The position numbers and the translations under genes were made by a program. From NCBI GenBank assembly GCA_041745535.1, contig JBGTIS010000135.1, positions 1-30,022 of the forward strand: a stretch of DNA of 30,022 nucleotides, written 5' to 3'. Position 1 is the stretch's first letter, and each line of letters begins with the position of its first letter. Below the pieces are notes generated by a model, which was not told the DNA's origin, did not search any database, and was given only the letters and a program-made list of their open reading frames with translations. The stretch comes from JBGTIS01 sp041745535 (GTDB lineage: Bacteria > Bacteroidota > Bacteroidia > Cytophagales > Cyclobacteriaceae). Below are positions 8,701 through 17,200 of this stretch, in pieces.

Positions 8701-9168
8701 CTATGGCCGTTGGGGCAGCTTTACCGTATCAAACCAGTAATTGCCGAGTGCCTGGGCAACTTTTACCAGTTGTTCAAAAGAAACGGGTTTGGTAATATAC
8801 GAGTTAACACCTTTGTTATAACTGTTAATCACATCTTCCTCGGCCTCTGAGGTAGTTAAAATAACAATAGGGATTTTTTTTAATTCCGGATCAGCCTTTA
8901 TTTCTTCCAATACCTCCCAGCCATTTTTTCTGGGCATATTGAGGTCGAGCAAAATTAGCTGTGGAAGCCGGTGTACGGCATCCCTATACTTATCTCTTCG
9001 GTAAAGATAATCCATAAGTTCTACACCATCTTCCACAAACTGAAGATCAACTTTCCATTGCTGTATGTTAGCAAAAGCACGCCCGGCCAGTAACCGGTCG
9101 TCGGCATCGTCATCGGCCATTAAAATTGTTACTGCCTTTAATTGGTTAGAGATACTAGGTGTTTCCAT
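8701..9168 (-). CDS. Single-domain response regulator (Rcp1-like)
   Basis: A 155-residue receiver domain with no output domain. The acidic cluster ADDDADD is at residues 18-24, the phospho-acceptor is Asp75 in LLDLNMP, the switch Thr/Ser is in ILTTSEA (105-107) and the conserved Lys is Lys127 in TKPVS. It belongs to the group typified by cyanobacterial Rcp1, which pairs with phytochrome-like kinases. Its start codon lies inside the end of the upstream kinase gene (14-base overlap), so it is translationally coupled to that kinase and almost certainly its partner. With no DNA-binding domain, it must act by protein contact or phosphotransfer. Confidence 0.92.
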   Translation of the reverse strand: METPSISNQLKAVTILMADDDADDRLLAGRAFANIQQWKVDLQFVEDGVELMDYLYRRDKYRDAVHRLPQLILLDLNMPRKNGWEVLEEIKADPELKKIPIVILTTSEAEEDVINSYNKGVNSYITKPVSFEQLVKVAQALGNYWFDTVKLPQRP

Positions 9169-10585
9169 TTTCTGTTTTATTCACTGGCATTACCACCACA
9201 AAGGTGGCACCCTCACCGGGTTGGCTTTGAGCAGTAATAGTTCCGCCATGGTTCTCAACAATTTTTCTACACAATGCCAGACCAATTCCGGTACCGTCGT
9301 AAGCCGTACGACTGTGCAAGCGCTGAAATATGATAAAAATACGATCTAGGTATTTTTCATCGAAACCTATTCCATTATCGGAAACTTTAAATTCGTAAAA
9401 ATAATTATAAGATTCATTATAATACCTGCCTTCAATTTCGGCATCCGACAAATAACGTCCCATAATGTATATCTGTGGTTGTTTCTCGCCTTTGGCGCTA
9501 AATTTTATCGCATTACTAAGCAAATTTTGAAACAACTGGCCCAGCAAGGTTTTGGTACCATTTATTTCCGCGTCCTTGTCCATTTCGAATATCAAATCAA
9601 CCTGTTTATCTTTGATTACCGTTTCAAAATCAGATATTACCTGCTGCCAGAGTTTGTACAGGTTTACCGCTTCAGGTTCGCTGTGAATGCGTGACGCTCT
9701 TGAAAAATTAAGCAGGTCACTGATCAGGGCCTGCATCCTGGTTGCCGCGCTTTCCATGCGCTGTATATAGTTGCGGCCCGTTTCGCCCAGGGTATCTCTA
9801 TATTCTGAAACCAACACATCACCAAAAGCCCTGATCTTTCTGAGGGGTTCCTGCAAATCGTGTGAGGCCACATAGGCAAACTGTTCCAGTTCTTCGTTAG
9901 ACCGGTTCAAATTGTTCACACTATTTTCCAGGGCTATGTTTATCTGTTCGTTCCTTTTTAACTCACTCCTGATTCTGATAAAGGTGAGCGTTAAAATGAT
10001 AAAAGTAGTAATGGTAAAAACGGTAATAATGGATAGCACCAGGTTACCGGATGTACGTAAATCTTCGTTTCGCTGTGCCAATATATTTCTTTCATTCCTT
10101 TCCATTAATATAGTAATTTTCCTGATTTGCAGCATGGTGTTGCTACCCTGAATGGCCAGTTCAGTGTTTCGCGAACTGGTCTTAGCGAGTTTTCCGCTAT
10201 CGGTGTCCAATTGTTGTTGGAGTTCGCCATAACGTTTTTCCAGCAGTTCATGAAGGGTATTCAATTGTGTTAATTGTTCCGGATTGTTGGCAACCAGGGC
10301 TTCCAGGGTATCACAAATAACGATGGCTCGCTGGTATGACCCCAGATAGGGCAACAGAAACTCGTTGCGGTGGGTCAGTAAATAGCCACGCTGCCCAGAT
10401 TCCGCCCCCTTTACCTCGGAGAAAAGATTTTCCAGGTTGAGGAGAACCTTATTGGTATGGTCTACCATCCGGGCATTGTTTACTAAATTATTAATGCTCA
10501 GGTAAGAAGATACTGAAATAAAAGATAATAAAATGGTGGTTAATATGTATACTACGATTAGGTTCCAGTTCGTAGAGTTTTTCAT
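9155..10585 (-). CDS. CHASE3-domain sensor histidine kinase
   Basis: A 476-residue membrane kinase. The first transmembrane segment is at about residues 8-30. A periplasmic CHASE3-type sensor follows at about 38-175, with the hallmark EVKGAESGQRGYLLT. The second membrane helix is at ~181-203. A short coiled coil leads to the HisKA domain, with phospho-accepting His242 in YVASHDLQEPLRKI. The catalytic ATPase domain has its N-box around Asn354, DNGIGF at 403-408 and GTGIGLAL at 431-438, and ends with GEGATFVVVMPV. All catalytic motifs are intact. The signal sensed cannot be read from sequence. It overlaps the response regulator gene by 14 bases and forms a two-gene operon with it. Confidence 0.93.
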   Translation of the reverse strand: MKNSTNWNLIVVYILTTILLSFISVSSYLSINNLVNNARMVDHTNKVLLNLENLFSEVKGAESGQRGYLLTHRNEFLLPYLGSYQRAIVICDTLEALVANNPEQLTQLNTLHELLEKRYGELQQQLDTDSGKLAKTSSRNTELAIQGSNTMLQIRKITILMERNERNILAQRNEDLRTSGNLVLSIITVFTITTFIILTLTFIRIRSELKRNEQINIALENSVNNLNRSNEELEQFAYVASHDLQEPLRKIRAFGDVLVSEYRDTLGETGRNYIQRMESAATRMQALISDLLNFSRASRIHSEPEAVNLYKLWQQVISDFETVIKDKQVDLIFEMDKDAEINGTKTLLGQLFQNLLSNAIKFSAKGEKQPQIYIMGRYLSDAEIEGRYYNESYNYFYEFKVSDNGIGFDEKYLDRIFIIFQRLHSRTAYDGTGIGLALCRKIVENHGGTITAQSQPGEGATFVVVMPVNKTENGNT

Positions 10586-10699
10586 GCATTATAATTTCAG
10601 GGAAAATTATTTATTAACCGACTAATAAGAAAACTTTATAGTAAAAATTAGCGCTTTCCTACTGGGTTTATACAGAATCAACATTAATTGTGGTTTCGT

Positions 10700-10748
10700 T
10701 CAAAAAGAAACAGGTTGCGACTATTTTATTATTAATAGTTACAACCTG
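10700..10748 (-). terminator. Intrinsic terminator of the fasciclin/PNPOx operon
   Basis: Inverted repeat CAGGTTG (10711-10717) and CAACCTG (10742-10748), with an inner stem ACTATT/AATAGT separated by a 2-base internal bulge. Read on the minus strand it is followed by TTTCTTTTTG. It lies 40 bases beyond the PNPOx-like stop codon. The same spacer (10586-10788) must also hold the kinase promoter, which I cannot place. Confidence 0.7.
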
Positions 10749-10788
10749 ATTTTATCTTAAGATGTTTAACTGTAAAATAAATGAATAC

Positions 10789-11298
10789 CTAATTCGGTTC
10801 CACCCCAGGGGAAAACTCTCCCTGCTCTCCTTTCACATAGGTCTTTCCGGACAAAATGGAGTCGGTTACCTTAAAAAGGAGGTTCATCACATTGGTATCC
10901 GAATCCCAGTATTCAGCCTGCGACAGTTGTACTCTAATTAATCGCAGGTCAGGATTACTCAGGCCTCCGGGGAACCAGGTTTCAAACGTAGGTTTCCAAA
11001 AGTTCTGTTTAAGGTCTTTATCCTCTACCTTTTCAGCCAGCCCTGATATAGAAATGTAGCATTGAGAAATGGGGTCCACATAACTTAGGTTCACTGCCTG
11101 TTGCGGTGCATCGCTGCTGAAGGACTGGTTACTTATAAAAAACCATAAACTTCCTTTGGCATCCATACTAAGGGTAGTCATAGGTCTGCTTTTCAAATGC
11201 CCATCCTGATCTTCTGAAGTAAGCATCGCGATTTTAATGGTATTGATCTTCTCTTTCAGATAATCTATGTCTTTTGTTTTTTTATTTTCCGCACTCAT
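10789..11298 (-). CDS. Pyridoxamine-phosphate-oxidase-fold flavin protein (stress protein 26-like)
   Basis: A 169-residue protein of the PNPOx-like split-barrel superfamily, in the general stress protein 26 branch. Visible features are KIAMLTSEDQDGHLKSRPM at the N-terminal strand pair, the GSLWFFISNQS strand, and YISISGLAEKVEDKDLKQNFW followed by TWFPGG, which is typical of this branch. Members bind FMN, FAD or F420. The substrate is unknown and it is not the vitamin B6 enzyme itself. It begins 24 bases after the fasciclin gene on the same strand, so the two form an operon ending at the hairpin near 10.7 kb. Confidence 0.85.
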   Translation of the reverse strand: MSAENKKTKDIDYLKEKINTIKIAMLTSEDQDGHLKSRPMTTLSMDAKGSLWFFISNQSFSSDAPQQAVNLSYVDPISQCYISISGLAEKVEDKDLKQNFWKPTFETWFPGGLSNPDLRLIRVQLSQAEYWDSDTNVMNLLFKVTDSILSGKTYVKGEQGEFSPGVEPN

Positions 11299-11322
11299 GA
11301 TTTTCGGATTTAAATAGGTTTA

Positions 11323-11877
11323 TTAATTGGCACTGGTTACAATAACCTCATCCACTACTTGAATAATGGCATTGCTTGCTTCCAAATCCGTATAAATGAT
11401 TTTCGCGTCCCCCACCCTGATCTCGCCATTGGCGTTACTTATTTGAATCGTATTGCCATCCAGCGTTTCCAAGCTTTTTTTGTTGAGCAAATCGGTAGCG
11501 GTATACGTATCTTTTACAATAAACTGGGCAAGGTTCTGGTAATAGGTGGAATCGGCGTTACCAGCCTGGTTTCTGAAATTCCGGAAAGCTTCATCTGAAG
11601 GCGCGAAAATCGTATACTTTTCTCCTTCCTCTAACAGGCTGTCGATATTGCCGCGCTGGCACAAATTCGCGAATGTAGTAAGCATGTCGTAATTGTCAGA
11701 AATATGAGCAACCTCTGGTTTGCCTATGGTTACATCACCGATGGTTTTATCTTGTTCTACCTGTGAAGCCCGGGTAGCACGTTCGCTGCCTTCTGCTTTG
11801 TCGGTTGAGTTGGTACAGGCCGTGAAGGCAAAAAAGACAAGTGTAAAAAATGTTAAATAGCTATTTCTGGTTTTCAT
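11323..11877 (-). CDS. Fasciclin (FAS1) domain lipoprotein
   Basis: A 184-residue protein with a lipoprotein signal (lipobox AFTAC, Cys21), a short acidic linker and one FAS1 domain at about residues 55-182. The FAS1 H1 block YTIFAPSDEAF and the H2-like end NAIIQVVDEVIV are both visible. FAS1 domains mediate adhesion or protein contacts at the cell surface. I chose ATG 11877 because it starts directly at the signal peptide. The frame extends 51 codons further upstream, but that would put a non-secretory sequence before the signal. It is the first gene of a pair with the PNPOx-like gene. Confidence 0.88.
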   Translation of the reverse strand: MKTRNSYLTFFTLVFFAFTACTNSTDKAEGSERATRASQVEQDKTIGDVTIGKPEVAHISDNYDMLTTFANLCQRGNIDSLLEEGEKYTIFAPSDEAFRNFRNQAGNADSTYYQNLAQFIVKDTYTATDLLNKKSLETLDGNTIQISNANGEIRVGDAKIIYTDLEASNAIIQVVDEVIVTSAN

Positions 11878-12078
11878 ATACTTATAAGGTTTATTTTGGC
11901 TGTAAATGAAATGTCTTTTCCTGAATCCATTATCAGGTATGTAAAAAATGGTTACCCGCATTTCATATGACCAACTATGTTTTAATAGAATATCCTGGAT
12001 TGATAAAGGCAAAAAATCGTCCATACGCATATAACCTGACCTACATGGCTATTTGGGCATTTTTGAAAGTTTAGGTCG

Positions 12079-12096
12079 GTAGAAAACTGTAGAAAA
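12079..12096. repeat. Tandem GTAGAAAA motif, 10-bp spacing
   Basis: GTAGAAAA occurs at 12079-12086 and again at 12089-12096, one helical turn apart, in the 324-base spacer between the FAS1 gene and the sugar-operon 3' end. The same octamer forms both halves of the palindrome core after tamL. It lies about 200 bases upstream of the FAS1 start. The rest of this spacer holds the FAS1 promoter region and, at its other end, the sugar-operon terminator. Confidence 0.35.
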
Positions 12097-12129
12097 AATT
12101 CACAATAAGCAGAATTATATAGACACTAT

Positions 12130-12167
12130 AAAAAAAATACGCTGAACGAATTGATAGTCCAGCGCAT
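12130..12167 (-). terminator. Strong intrinsic terminator of the sugar-oxidation operon
   Basis: On the minus strand the sequence forms an 11-bp stem (ATGCGCTGGAC with GTTCAGCGTAT, including two G-U pairs), a 9-base loop and then an uninterrupted run of eight T. It starts 34 bases after the oxidoreductase stop codon. This is the clearest terminator in the window and marks the end of the three-gene operon. Confidence 0.85.
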
Positions 12168-12201
12168 CCTCTGATCTAAAAATATCGGTATGCAAAACGC
12201 T

Positions 12202-13332
12202 TTAGCTGGAAAGTGTAAACGCGGGAAGTTTCACAATTTCCCCTCCTTTTTTGGCCGATTCGTGTGCCAGAATTCCTACGCAAGTGATATTGGCCGACTG
12301 AACGGCATTCGGATACGGATCTTTGCCTTCTAACAGACTTGAAACAAACGCATGCACCAGATGCGGATGCGACCCACCGTGCCCGGCTCCCTGGGTAAAA
12401 GACAAGTGCTGGTGTTCGTCTGAATCGTATACGCCTTTGGTAGTAAACCGCTGAATCGGTTCGGGCAAATACCGGGCATAATCTGGGCTTTCCACTTCCT
12501 CTGGAATTTCCGGCTCAGGCTTTTTCGCCGTATGTACTACCAATGGATTGCCTTCAATGAGCGGCCACTCTACTGACTTTTTGGAGCCATATACTTCAAA
12601 GCTTTCCCTATACTGACGGGCTACATCGAACAGCGACCGGTAGATTTGGGCACTCAGGTCAGAATTTCTGAATTTAATATGTGTGGTTTCTACCGCAAAA
12701 GGTGAATTGTAATGCTGGTGCAGTTCCTCACGGATGGTGCCCGAGCCAAAGCAGGAAACGTATTCCGCTTCGCCCCTGGTTAATCCCAATACCGGCCCTA
12801 CACAATGGGTGGCATAATACATGGGTGGCAAGCCAGGCCAGTAGTTGGGCCATCCGTCCATATCCTGCTGGTGACTGGCTTTCAGGAACTGGATATGGCC
12901 CAGCTCACCTTTTTCGTACAATTCTTTCATAAACAGAAATTCCCGGGCATATACCACCGTTTCCATCATCATATAAGTAAGGCCTGTGGATTGGGTGAGT
13001 TTAACAATTTCCTCACATTCCTCCACCGTGGTGGCCATGGGTACGGTACAGGCCACATGCTTTCCGGCTTTTAGCGCTTTGATAGATTGTATGGCATGAT
13101 CGGGAATGGGGGTATTGATGTGTACGGCGTCAATATCCGGATCTTTTAAAAGTTCATCATAATCGGTGAACCGGTTGCCAATGTTAAAAGCATCGCCCAC
13201 TTCATCCAGTTTGGCTTGGGTACGCTGACAAAGGGCTACCAGTTCCACATTCGGATATTTCTGATAAATGGGAATAAATTCCGCGCCAAAACCTAAACCG
13301 ATAATGGCTACTCTGATTTTTTTCTCGTTCAT
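12202..13332 (-). CDS. Gfo/Idh/MocA oxidoreductase with atypical catalytic residues
   Basis: A 376-residue cytoplasmic oxidoreductase. It has an N-terminal Rossmann fold (VAIIGLGFGAEF, residues 8-19), the NTPIPDHA segment and the C-terminal alpha/beta domain typical of the family. Known family members oxidise or reduce sugars and inositols using NAD(P). The usual catalytic set is Lys in the EKP motif, plus Asp and His in a DxxxH motif. Here the EKP position reads TVP, with Val97 where Bacillus IolG has Lys97. The DxxxH position reads YYATH, with Tyr172 and a retained His176. I have seen TVP-type members before, so this may be a subfamily trait, but classical hydride-transfer chemistry is doubtful. 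It is last in the operon, starting 6 bases after the epimerase-like gene. Confidence 0.9.
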   Translation of the reverse strand: MNEKKIRVAIIGLGFGAEFIPIYQKYPNVELVALCQRTQAKLDEVGDAFNIGNRFTDYDELLKDPDIDAVHINTPIPDHAIQSIKALKAGKHVACTVPMATTVEECEEIVKLTQSTGLTYMMMETVVYAREFLFMKELYEKGELGHIQFLKASHQQDMDGWPNYWPGLPPMYYATHCVGPVLGLTRGEAEYVSCFGSGTIREELHQHYNSPFAVETTHIKFRNSDLSAQIYRSLFDVARQYRESFEVYGSKKSVEWPLIEGNPLVVHTAKKPEPEIPEEVESPDYARYLPEPIQRFTTKGVYDSDEHQHLSFTQGAGHGGSHPHLVHAFVSSLLEGKDPYPNAVQSANITCVGILAHESAKKGGEIVKLPAFTLSS

Positions 13333-13338
13333 AGGGTT

Positions 13339-14190
13339 TTATTTTAATAGATTTTTTAAAAATGTAAGACCATCCTGGGCAAAACCGTCCTGGCTGGGTA
13401 CCAGGTGCCGCCAGATGCATACCGCTCCGGCCAGTTCTTTTATTTCCGGCGTAAAACTTTCGATGGATACCACACCCTGGTAGTTCACCGCTTCCATTCC
13501 TCTTTTGTATTCGTCCCACCGGGTTTGTCCGGTGCCCGGTGTACCTCGGTAGTTTTCTGACACCTGCACGTGCAACAGTCTGTCACCTACGGTTTTGAAA
13601 GCTTTTACGATATCCGGTTCTTCAATATTCATGTGAAACCCATCTAACAGCACCCGTGCCGCCGGGTGGTTAATATCATGGATCAGTCGCATCACGTCTT
13701 CGGCTGTATTAATCAGGTCGGTTTCGAATCGGTTCAAAGGTTCCAGCGCGATCTGTAATCCACGGCTTTCAGCTGATTCGCATACTTTCCGTAGATTTTG
13801 AACGGCCCGTTCCCACTCTGTTTTCCTTTGTTTTTCGGGCACCATCCGGGCTTTCCCTACAGCGGAATAGGCCGGACCAGCCAGAAATCCCGCTTCCCAG
13901 TTGTTGCAAAGTTCAAAGCACTGGTCGATATATTCAAAACAGGTCTGATGCACTGCCGGATCATCATTGGTAAGATCCCGGTTCGGACCGAAAGCTCCAC
14001 AGACTACGGCTTTCAATCCATGCTGGTCAAGGGCCTCTTTTACTTTTTTTCCATCGATCAGTTCCGGATATTCCACCGGTATTTCCACCACATCATATCC
14101 CATTTCCTTTATTTTAGGAAAAAGCTCAACGGTTTTGGTAGTGAAAGGAGAAGTCCACAACCAAGTGGTTACTCCAATTTGGATAGACAT
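13339..14190 (-). CDS. Sugar epimerase/isomerase, TIM barrel (D-psicose/tagatose 3-epimerase-like)
   Basis: A 283-residue protein of the AP-endonuclease-2 TIM-barrel superfamily, closest by eye to ketose 3-epimerases. It aligns well with Agrobacterium psicose 3-epimerase: EPLNRFE gives Glu150 and Glu156, LLDGFHMNIEE gives Asp183 and His186, RGTPGTG carries Arg215, and SIESF gives Glu244. The third metal-ligand position, His209 in the enzyme, is Gln209 here (HVQVSE versus HFHTGE). Metal binding may be altered or the substrate different. Start ATG 14190 is chosen because the family N-terminus SIQIGVTTWLW follows directly; upstream codons overlap the previous gene. It sits 20 bases after the giant lipoprotein gene and 6 before the oxidoreductase gene. 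Confidence 0.88.
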   Translation of the reverse strand: MSIQIGVTTWLWTSPFTTKTVELFPKIKEMGYDVVEIPVEYPELIDGKKVKEALDQHGLKAVVCGAFGPNRDLTNDDPAVHQTCFEYIDQCFELCNNWEAGFLAGPAYSAVGKARMVPEKQRKTEWERAVQNLRKVCESAESRGLQIALEPLNRFETDLINTAEDVMRLIHDINHPAARVLLDGFHMNIEEPDIVKAFKTVGDRLLHVQVSENYRGTPGTGQTRWDEYKRGMEAVNYQGVVSIESFTPEIKELAGAVCIWRHLVPSQDGFAQDGLTFLKNLLK

Positions 14191-14210
14191 AAATTGATTA
14201 TTTAAAATGA

Positions 14211-17200
14211 TTAAATTGCTGTGCCTGAACCTGTTACTTTCATTACCCCCTGCATAAGCCGCCAATGGCCGGGAAAGGTGCAGATAAAAGGATAATCGCC
14301 TGCTTCATCCGGTGCCTGGAAGGTTAGGGTAAACGTCTCACCCGGATTTACCAGGGTAGTGGCATGCAGCACCTGGGGAATTTCAGGTACATAGTTTTTT
14401 TCAGCCCCCTTCGGGTCAGCCGCCAGTTTATCAGCGGCGGCACCTACTTCCTGCAAGGTACCCTGTTGCAGAATCAGCAGATTGTGCTGCATAAAATCAG
14501 GGTTTTCAAATAAGATCCGCACTGTTTTGCCAGCTTCCACCACAATTTCAGTCAAATCGTATTTCATTTGGTTGGGCACCGTTTTGATGGTAATTACCAT
14601 AGGCTTTTCTCCTGTAGGTTCAGCCTGGGCAACCGGTACAGGTGTTTCAACCGCTTTCCCGAAATACTGATCCATAAAGGCATCGCCAATGCTGGCCTCA
14701 GCCGTAAACAGCGATTGGGAGGCATCGTCGTAGGTTTTGTTGATTTTGTACTTCCAATCCCCGGCCAACGGTATTTTTGAACCGTTTACCTGGATAAACA
14801 TTTCTTCAGGCTTACCACCAAAACCACCCCAGCCTCTGTTATCTTCCACCTGAATAGCGATGGTATTTTCTCCAACCTGTAACACGCCGGCGGGAATGGT
14901 ATACACCCGGTCTTTGGAAGGATCGTCTTTGATACCACCTACTTTTTGTCCATTCACCCAGGTTTCATCCGATTCATCTATGCGGCCCAGAGATATTTTC
15001 GCTTCTTTACCCGCCATATTGCCCGGCACATTTACCACATTTCTGAATTGCAGTTGTCCATCTATATTCAGTCCCACTCTTTCAAAAAAGTTAGGCAGGC
15101 TGATGGTTTTCCAATCCGCATCGGCAAACCCGGTTTTCTCCCAGGTTACCATAGCAGCCAGTTTTGCTCTTTCAATCTCATAGTTTGGATGATCGGACAG
15201 GTAAGCGTTCATATAGCCTTCACGGTGGTGGGCGGCAGCGCAATACAGCGCTTTAGATAACCAGTTGTCATTCTGAATGGCTTCATCACTTCCTAAATTG
15301 TACAACAGTTCACCCATTTTGGCTGAGGTTTTCATTTCCGACAACGCAAGCAGAGCAGTAAGCCTTGTATGCGGATCGGCATCGTGAATAACATCAGATT
15401 GCATCAAGGCCTGATTGGCCCATGCCGTACGGGGTAACACCTGAATGGCAGCCTTTCTGACGCCGGCAGCCGGATGATTTAAAGCTGCCACGGCTACCTG
15501 ATACGCTTCATTATTGTCACCATCAAACGCGCCTAATCCTTTGATGGTCCACAGCGCGTGAATGGCGGCAGTATTCATCCCCAGTTCATCTTTGGTTTTG
15601 GAATTAACCAGGTCATTCAAACTTTCCAGCACATCGTCATTGCCTCTTTCTACCAGCAAACGCTGGGCAGTAGTACGCCAGAACATATTATCATTTTTTA
15701 ACGCGGCTACCAACCCTTCAGGATCATCCATGCTCAACTGAATGGGTTCATAGGGTTCGGCTTCTTTATACACCACCCGCCAGATACGGCCGTGTGTCTG
15801 ATCCCGTAAAGGATTCACATAGGCATTGCCCTCACCGTTTTCGGCATTGTAACCACCAAAATCCTCTCGGGGTGTTGGGTTATGCTGCACAATAAAATTA
15901 TACCAGTCTAAAACCCATACAGCACCATCCGGGCCTACTTTAGCTTCTACTGGCGATACCCATTCGTCGGCACTGGAGAGCAGGTTCCAGCCATCTTTTT
16001 CCTTGAAACCGGCGCCATCTTTTTCGATCATCGCCATGTGCAGCAAGTGGCCGGTAGGTTCGCACACCAACGCCATGCTGTTCCAGTATTTTTCAGGATA
16101 AGCCCGGGCGGTATAAAAGTTATGGCCCGCGGCAGCCGTAAAACCTCCAAAAACGTCTACCTGACGGACATTAAAGGTGGTAGGATGCATGGCATAATGC
16201 CCATCTATTTTCATACTTCCTGTTGCGGGGATACCATCAACGCCATCAAAATAATAATTAGGAATGCCTACATATACGCTGTGGGTATTATTGGCTGTGG
16301 AAGCAAACACATCAAAAGTTTCCGTAAAGCCCAGTCCCCAGGTATTGTTGCTGGTTTGGGTAATATATTCAAAATCAGAAACGTCGGGCGTAAAGCGATA
16401 CACGCCCTGACTGAATTTCATGTCTTTTCCGGCAATGGTACCTTCAAAACCTGAGTAGCCCACTGTGCCCCAGATGTGATTGTCCAAACCATATTTCAGG
16501 TTCGACGGACCAGCATGGGTATCATAAACGCCCCAGCCATGTACAATTTCATTTCTTATATCGGCTTTATCGTCGCCATCGGTATCTTTTAAAAACAAAA
16601 ATTCCGGTGCCTGCGAAACAATTACACCGCCATTGGCAAACACCATGCTGGTAGGAATATTCAGGTTTTCCGCGAAAACGGTAAACTTATCGGCTTTGCC
16701 ATCGCCGTCGGTATCCTCACAAATTTTAATGCGGTCATCGCCTACGCCATCTTCTTTTCGAACGGTGTTCGGATAATCTACTGTTTCAATCACCCACAAA
16801 CGTCCCCTTTCGTCCCAGTCCATGGCAATCGGATTAATGACATTGGGTTCAGACGCAAAAAGTTCCAGATCAAATTCAGCCGGCACCTGAATGAGTTTTT
16901 TCGATTCTTCCGGCGACAAAGGTTCCTGGTACTTTGGTTTCGGGTCACGCTTTTCGTAATTCGGGATATTAGGTTTATCAGAATAAGCTGGTTTTGGCAT
17001 GGCCGCCATAAACTCCTGCCATTGAGATCTCACCGGATCGCCCACAGCCCACACAATACCATTTTCTACCAGTTTCTGAAAACCAGGATTATTCCAGGTG
17101 CGTTCGTCATGCCCATAGGCCGTATAAAAAACCCGGCCTTTGCCATAATTTTTTACCCAGGTCCAGGGCTCATGATGATCGCCTTCCACCCTTTCCATCA

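Noticed and set aside
16038..16454. 138-codon plus-strand frame inside the giant lipoprotein gene
   Set aside because: It is a shadow frame with no domain, no start context and low-complexity basic content; the minus-strand gene explains the region fully.
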